Shown here: positions 13,918 through 17,512 of the stretch, one piece after another | Layout: the number at the start of each line of letters is the position of its first letter | How positions within the stretch are numbered: the first letter of the stretch is position 1 | DNA from: Candidatus Intestinimonas stercorigallinarum | Lineage (GTDB): Bacteria > Bacillota > Clostridia > Oscillospirales > Oscillospiraceae | Length of the DNA stretch: 17,512 nucleotides | Direction: 5' to 3' | Assembly: GCA_019115345.1 (NCBI GenBank) | Contig: DXDV01000290.1 | Coordinates: forward strand, 1-17,512 | Translations under genes and position numbers: made by a program | The notes under the pieces: generated by a model | Told to the model about the DNA's origin: nothing | The model's input: only the letters and a program-made list of their open reading frames with translations | Databases searched by the model: none

Positions 13918-15354
13918 TTGTCAGATTCTGCACGAACCAAGCGCAGTCCCAGCACGGCGATGTCAGCCGTGGTGTTCGGCGTTGCCATCGCCATCATCCT
14001 GGTGGGCGTGCTCCTGCTGAGCTATGACATCCACATTGTCCTTTTGGTGGCGCTGGCTTTTGTCTGCCTGGTTTCCGCGACCCTGGGCTATACGTTTGAC
14101 GATCTGGTGGAGTGCATGAAAAAGCCGCTGGGCCAGTCCATGTCCGCCATGATCATCTTCATTTTCATCGGCATCATCATCGCGTCATGGATCTTCTCCG
14201 GCACGGTGCCCGCCCTCATCTATTACGGCCTGAAATACCTCACGCCCAAGTTCTTCCTGCCGCTGGGACTGCTGCTGTGCAGCGTGGTCTCCCTGTCCAT
14301 CGGCACCTCCTGGGGGACCTTGGGCACCATGGGCCTTGCCATGATGGGGATCGGGACCGGCATGGGCATTCCCGCCCCGCTCACCGCCGGCATGGTCATC
14401 TCCGGCTCCTTCTTCGGCGATAAGATGTCCCCCATGTCGGATACCACCAACCTGGCGCCGGCCGCCGCCGGGACCACCCTGTACAAGCACATCAGCGCCA
14501 TGTGGAAGACGACCATTCCCGCCTATCTCATCACGCTGGCGCTCTATACCGTCATCGGCTTCCAGTACCAGGCGGGAGATGTGGACCGGGCCGCCATCGC
14601 CCAGTTTTCCGAGACCCTCTCAGAGCACTTTGTGATCCATCCCATTGTGATCCTCCCCATGGTGGTGCTCCTCCTGCTCAATCTCTTCCACTTTCCCGCC
14701 ATCCCGGGGATGGCGCTGGGGAGCCTCCTAGGCGTGATCCTGGCCTGCACCGTCCAGGGGACCCCCCTCCGGGAGGTCATCCTGGGCCTCAATTACGGGT
14801 ATACCGAGGCGACGGGCGTGGAGCTGGTGGACACCCTGCTCCTCCGGGGCGGCATACAGGGGATGATGTATACCTTCTCTCTGGCCTGCATCGCCATCTC
14901 CTTCGGCGGCGTGATGGAGCAGGTGGGCTATCTCCACAAGCTCATCAGCGTGGTGGTCTCCCGGGTGAAGTCGGACCGGCTCATGGTGCCCCTGGTCATT
15001 GCCAGCACCACGCTGGGCACGGCCGCCATGGGAGAGGTCTACCTGTCCATTGTGGTGAACGGGAACCTGTACCGCCAGGCCTTCCGGGAGCGCGGCCTCC
15101 GTCCGGAGATGCTCTCCCGGCTGCTGGAGGAGGGGGGGACCCTCACTCAGGTGTTCGTGCCCTGGTCCACCAGCGGCGTCTTTATCGCGGCCACCCTGGG
15201 CGTGACCACCGCAGAGTATTGGAAATACGCCCTGCTCAACTGCATCAATCCCCTGCTCTCCATTGTGCTGGCGCTCTTCGGAATTTTTATTTTGTATGAC
15301 GACAGAACGACGTTCCAAAAAGGTGAGAATACAACAGAGGTGGTAAAGGAGTGA
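13918..15354 (+). CDS. NhaC-family antiporter
   Basis: The 478-aa protein has about eleven or twelve hydrophobic segments starting at residue 16. It carries NhaC-family signatures: SIGTSWGTLGTMG (127-139), GSFFGDKMSPMSDTTNLAPA (163-182) and a second-half repeat region near ASTTLGTAAMGEVY. NhaC proteins include Na+/H+ antiporters and also sodium-coupled carboxylate or amino-acid exchangers such as the malate/lactate antiporter MleN. Position between buk and the butyryltransferase gene suggests that it moves the acid product, the amino/oxo-acid substrate, or protons and sodium during fermentation. It appears to start at TTG (13918), with AGAGG upstream; the next in-frame ATG (13960) has no ribosome site and would remove 14 polar residues. 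Confidence 0.88.
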   Translation: MSDSARTKRSPSTAMSAVVFGVAIAIILVGVLLLSYDIHIVLLVALAFVCLVSATLGYTFDDLVECMKKPLGQSMSAMIIFIFIGIIIASWIFSGTVPALIYYGLKYLTPKFFLPLGLLLCSVVSLSIGTSWGTLGTMGLAMMGIGTGMGIPAPLTAGMVISGSFFGDKMSPMSDTTNLAPAAAGTTLYKHISAMWKTTIPAYLITLALYTVIGFQYQAGDVDRAAIAQFSETLSEHFVIHPIVILPMVVLLLLNLFHFPAIPGMALGSLLGVILACTVQGTPLREVILGLNYGYTEATGVELVDTLLLRGGIQGMMYTFSLACIAISFGGVMEQVGYLHKLISVVVSRVKSDRLMVPLVIASTTLGTAAMGEVYLSIVVNGNLYRQAFRERGLRPEMLSRLLEEGGTLTQVFVPWSTSGVFIAATLGVTTAEYWKYALLNCINPLLSIVLALFGIFILYDDRTTFQKGENTTEVVKE

Positions 15355-15361
15355 AGGACGC

Positions 15362-16279
15362 ATGCTGAAAAATTTTGACGAGGTCCAGGAGCGGGTCCGA
15401 TCCATCCGGGAGCCGTACATAGTGAGCGTGGCGGCGGCGGAGGACAAGGAGCTGCTCCTGGCGGTAAAGACGGCGGCGGAACTGGGCTTTGTCCGCCCGG
15501 TGCTGACCGGAGACCCCAAGGCTGTGGGAGAGATCTGCGCCGACATCGGCCTCAAGCCCCTGGACATTCTGGAGGCCCACGGGGAGGAGGAGGCCGTGGC
15601 CGTGGCCGTGAAGTCGGTGCGGGAGGGCGGCGCCCAGGTGCTGATGAAGGGCCTGGTGAACACCAGCATCTACATGCGGGGCATCCTGAATAAGGAGCAG
15701 GGCCTGCGCACGGGGCGGCTGCTGTCCATGATGGCGGTGTACGAGGCGCCCGGCTATCACAAGCTGGTCTACTGCTCCGACAGCGGCATCAATGTGGCCC
15801 CCAACCTGGAGCAGAAGAAGGACATTTTGAAGAACATCCTTCTGGCCACCAAGTCCATCGGCCTGGAGACGCCCAAGGTGGCCGCCCTGACGGCCAATGA
15901 GATGGTGGACCCCAAGATCCAGTCCACGGTGGACGCCGCCGGGCTGGTGGAATATGTGGCCAGCGGCGCCCTGGGACCGGACCTTTCCTGTATCATCGAG
16001 GGTCCCATCGCCTTTGACGTGGCCTTCGACCCCCACGCCGCCGCCCACAAGAAGCTCGACAGCAAGATCACCGGCGAGACGGACATCGTGATCTTCCCCA
16101 ACATGGAGGCGGGGAACATCATGGGCAAGTCCTGGATCCACCTGTGCCGGTGCCGCTGGGCGGGGATCGTGCTGGGCGCCACCCATCCGGTCATTCTGGG
16201 CTCCCGGGCGGACACGCCGGAGATCAAGCTCAACTCCATCGCCCTGGCCTGCCTGGCGGCAGGGCGATCCAACGATTGA
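15362..16279 (+). CDS. ptb: Phosphate butyryltransferase
   Basis: The 305-aa protein belongs to the phosphate acetyl/butyryltransferase family and is of Ptb size, exchanging CoA for phosphate on a short acyl-CoA. Recognisable segments are VLTGDPKAV (47-55), VLMKGLVNTS (93-102), an LSMMAVYE segment (120-127), VYCSDSGINVAPNLEQK (136-152), ALTANEMVDPKIQSTVDAA (175-193), DIVIFPNMEAGNIMGK (242-257) and GATHPVILGSRAD (273-285). Paired with butyrate kinase it gives substrate-level ATP from acyl-CoA. It lies 7 bp after the antiporter gene, with AAAGGAG reaching into that gene's end. Activity on isobutyryl-, isovaleryl- or butyryl-CoA cannot be distinguished here. Confidence 0.93.
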   Translation: MLKNFDEVQERVRSIREPYIVSVAAAEDKELLLAVKTAAELGFVRPVLTGDPKAVGEICADIGLKPLDILEAHGEEEAVAVAVKSVREGGAQVLMKGLVNTSIYMRGILNKEQGLRTGRLLSMMAVYEAPGYHKLVYCSDSGINVAPNLEQKKDILKNILLATKSIGLETPKVAALTANEMVDPKIQSTVDAAGLVEYVASGALGPDLSCIIEGPIAFDVAFDPHAAAHKKLDSKITGETDIVIFPNMEAGNIMGKSWIHLCRCRWAGIVLGATHPVILGSRADTPEIKLNSIALACLAAGRSND

Positions 16280-16296
16280 AACGAGGAGGAACTACC

Positions 16297-17512
16297 ATGA
16301 GCGGAAGTACCGAAAAGCGCGGCACGCCGCTGAGCATGCGGCAGATCGCCATCATCTTTTTCCTGGGCCTGGGCTACACCATCGTCTACGCGACCCCCTT
16401 CATCCAGTACGTGTTCTATGATTCCCTGGTGGGCACCCTGGGGTGTACCCAGCAGCAGCTGGGCTACCTCATCACCATCTTCGGCGTGGGCAACCTGCTG
16501 GCTCCCTTCGGCGGCATGCTCAGCGACAAGTTCAACACCAAGAAGATCTACCTGCTCTCCGTGGGCGTGATCTGCATCCTCAACGTGCTGTTTGTGCTCA
16601 ACATGACCTATAACTTCGCCCTGGTCATCTGGGCCGGCTTCGCCTTCTTCGCCCTCTTCCTCTACTTCCCCGCCCACACCAAGCTCACCCGCCTGGTGGG
16701 CAGCGAGAACCAGCAGGGCACCATCTTCGGCCTCACCGAGTCCTTCTGCGGCATCACCAACGTGATCGTGAACTTCATCGCCCTCTTCCTCTTCGCCAAG
16801 TTCGCCAACGACACCTATGGCACCAACGGCCTGAAGGCCGCCATCATCGGCTACGCCGTGCTGGGCGTGATCTCCCTGGTCATCCTGGGCATCCTGGTGC
16901 CCGATCCCGGCAAGCCCACCGCGGAGAGCGGCGGCGAGAGCAACATCAACGCCAAGATGACCATTAAGGACTGGGTGAGCATCGTCATCAACCCCCGTAC
17001 CTGGATGTCCGGCATCGCCGTGTTCACCACCTACACCATGTACTGCACCCTCTCCTACTACACCCCCTACTTCAGCAACGTCCTGGGGGTCTCCCTGGCC
17101 GGCACCGGCGCCATCGCCATCATCCGGCAGTACGGCACCCGCTTCATCGGCGCTCCCGTGGGCGGCTGGCTGGGCGACAAGATCCACTCCGTCTCCAAGG
17201 TGGTGGGGGTCTCCCTGGCGGCAGCCGTGGTCATCGTGCTGGTGTTCATGTTCGTGCCCGTGGGCACCAGCGCCGCGGTGCTCACCGCCCTCACCCTCTG
17301 CGCCGGCGTGCTCACCTATATGGCCCGGGGCTGTATGTTCGCCGTCCCCTCTGAGCTGAAGATCCCCCGGAAGTATGCCGGCACCACCTCCGGCGTGGTC
17401 TGCGCCATCGGCTACTGCCCCGACCTGTTCATCTTCGTGCTCTTCGGCTACTGGCTGGATAAGTACGGCAACGCCGGCTACCAGAACATCTTCATCTACG
17501 CCGCCGTTATCA
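16297..17512 (+). CDS. Major facilitator superfamily transporter (3' end outside window)
   Basis: An uninterrupted frame runs from the ATG at 16297, preceded by GAGGAGGA, to the window end, giving 405 residues without a stop. Hydrophobic segments begin at residue 15. The MFS motif A, GGMLSDKFNTKK (72-83), lies after the second span, and its half-repeat, GGWLGDKIHS (289-298), lies in the second domain. A hydrophilic central loop with GKPTAESGGESN (about 206-217) separates the halves. The substrate is not evident; from its position at the end of the buk-ptb run, a carboxylate, amino acid or 2-oxoacid precursor is the natural guess. The gap from ptb is 17 bp, so it is most likely in the same operon. 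Confidence 0.85.
   Translation, partial: MSGSTEKRGTPLSMRQIAIIFFLGLGYTIVYATPFIQYVFYDSLVGTLGCTQQQLGYLITIFGVGNLLAPFGGMLSDKFNTKKIYLLSVGVICILNVLFVLNMTYNFALVIWAGFAFFALFLYFPAHTKLTRLVGSENQQGTIFGLTESFCGITNVIVNFIALFLFAKFANDTYGTNGLKAAIIGYAVLGVISLVILGILVPDPGKPTAESGGESNINAKMTIKDWVSIVINPRTWMSGIAVFTTYTMYCTLSYYTPYFSNVLGVSLAGTGAIAIIRQYGTRFIGAPVGGWLGDKIHSVSKVVGVSLAAAVVIVLVFMFVPVGTSAAVLTALTLCAGVLTYMARGCMFAVPSELKIPRKYAGTTSGVVCAIGYCPDLFIFVLFGYWLDKYGNAGYQNIFIYAAVI

Noticed and set aside
1..17512. CRISPR array, phage, toxin-antitoxin, defence or insertion-sequence genes
   Set aside because: No spaced direct repeats, transposase, integrase or defence-family motifs were found in any frame with coding character.

Overview
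The window is GC-rich, densely packed bacterial DNA with strong Shine-Dalgarno sites (AGGAGG-type), GTG and TTG starts and short gaps. The gene content is a ferredoxin-linked 2-oxoacid oxidoreductase, butyrate kinase, phosphate butyryltransferase, NhaC-type antiporter and ABC-F ATPase. Together these suggest a strictly anaerobic, high-GC member of the Clostridia, probably Oscillospiraceae (Flavonifractor/Intestinimonas-like gut fermenters). That placement is inference from gene content and composition; no 16S or marker comparison could be run. No CRISPR array, phage gene, insertion sequence, tRNA or rRNA was seen.

Layout. Bases 1-191 hold no gene but a dense run of small stem-loops. The methionine-salvage isomerase mtnA follows on the minus strand and is divergent from an ABC-F ATPase. 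A plus-strand housekeeping run then extends to 8803: ABC-F ATPase, a DUF218 membrane protein, release factor 1 (prfA), two small uncharacterised proteins (85 and 37 aa), threonylcarbamoyl-AMP synthase (Sua5/TsaC type), a possible 29-aa peptide overlapping coaE, coaE, and an M18 aminopeptidase. A 210-bp convergent gap with a perfect 20-bp hairpin and a second GC-rich hairpin separates this run from the next block.

The second half looks like one catabolic locus arranged around an IclR-family regulator. On the minus strand is a four-subunit 2-oxoacid:ferredoxin oxidoreductase operon (ferredoxin, alpha, beta, gamma). Divergent from it are iclR, butyrate kinase, an NhaC-family antiporter, phosphate butyryltransferase and an MFS transporter that runs off the window end. 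Inferred scheme: a 2-oxoacid, perhaps from amino-acid deamination, is oxidised to acyl-CoA plus reduced ferredoxin. Phosphate acyltransferase makes the acyl-phosphate and the kinase yields a short-chain carboxylate plus ATP. The two transporters would move substrate or product.

The most interesting signal is regulatory. A 19-bp dyad family, TGTTCC-N7-GGAACA, occurs once perfectly and four more times imperfectly, only at the control regions of this locus: two copies 20 bp apart at the oxidoreductase promoter, one against the iclR -35 box, and two flanking the predicted buk promoter. This reads as a self-contained IclR regulon controlling both arms of the pathway.
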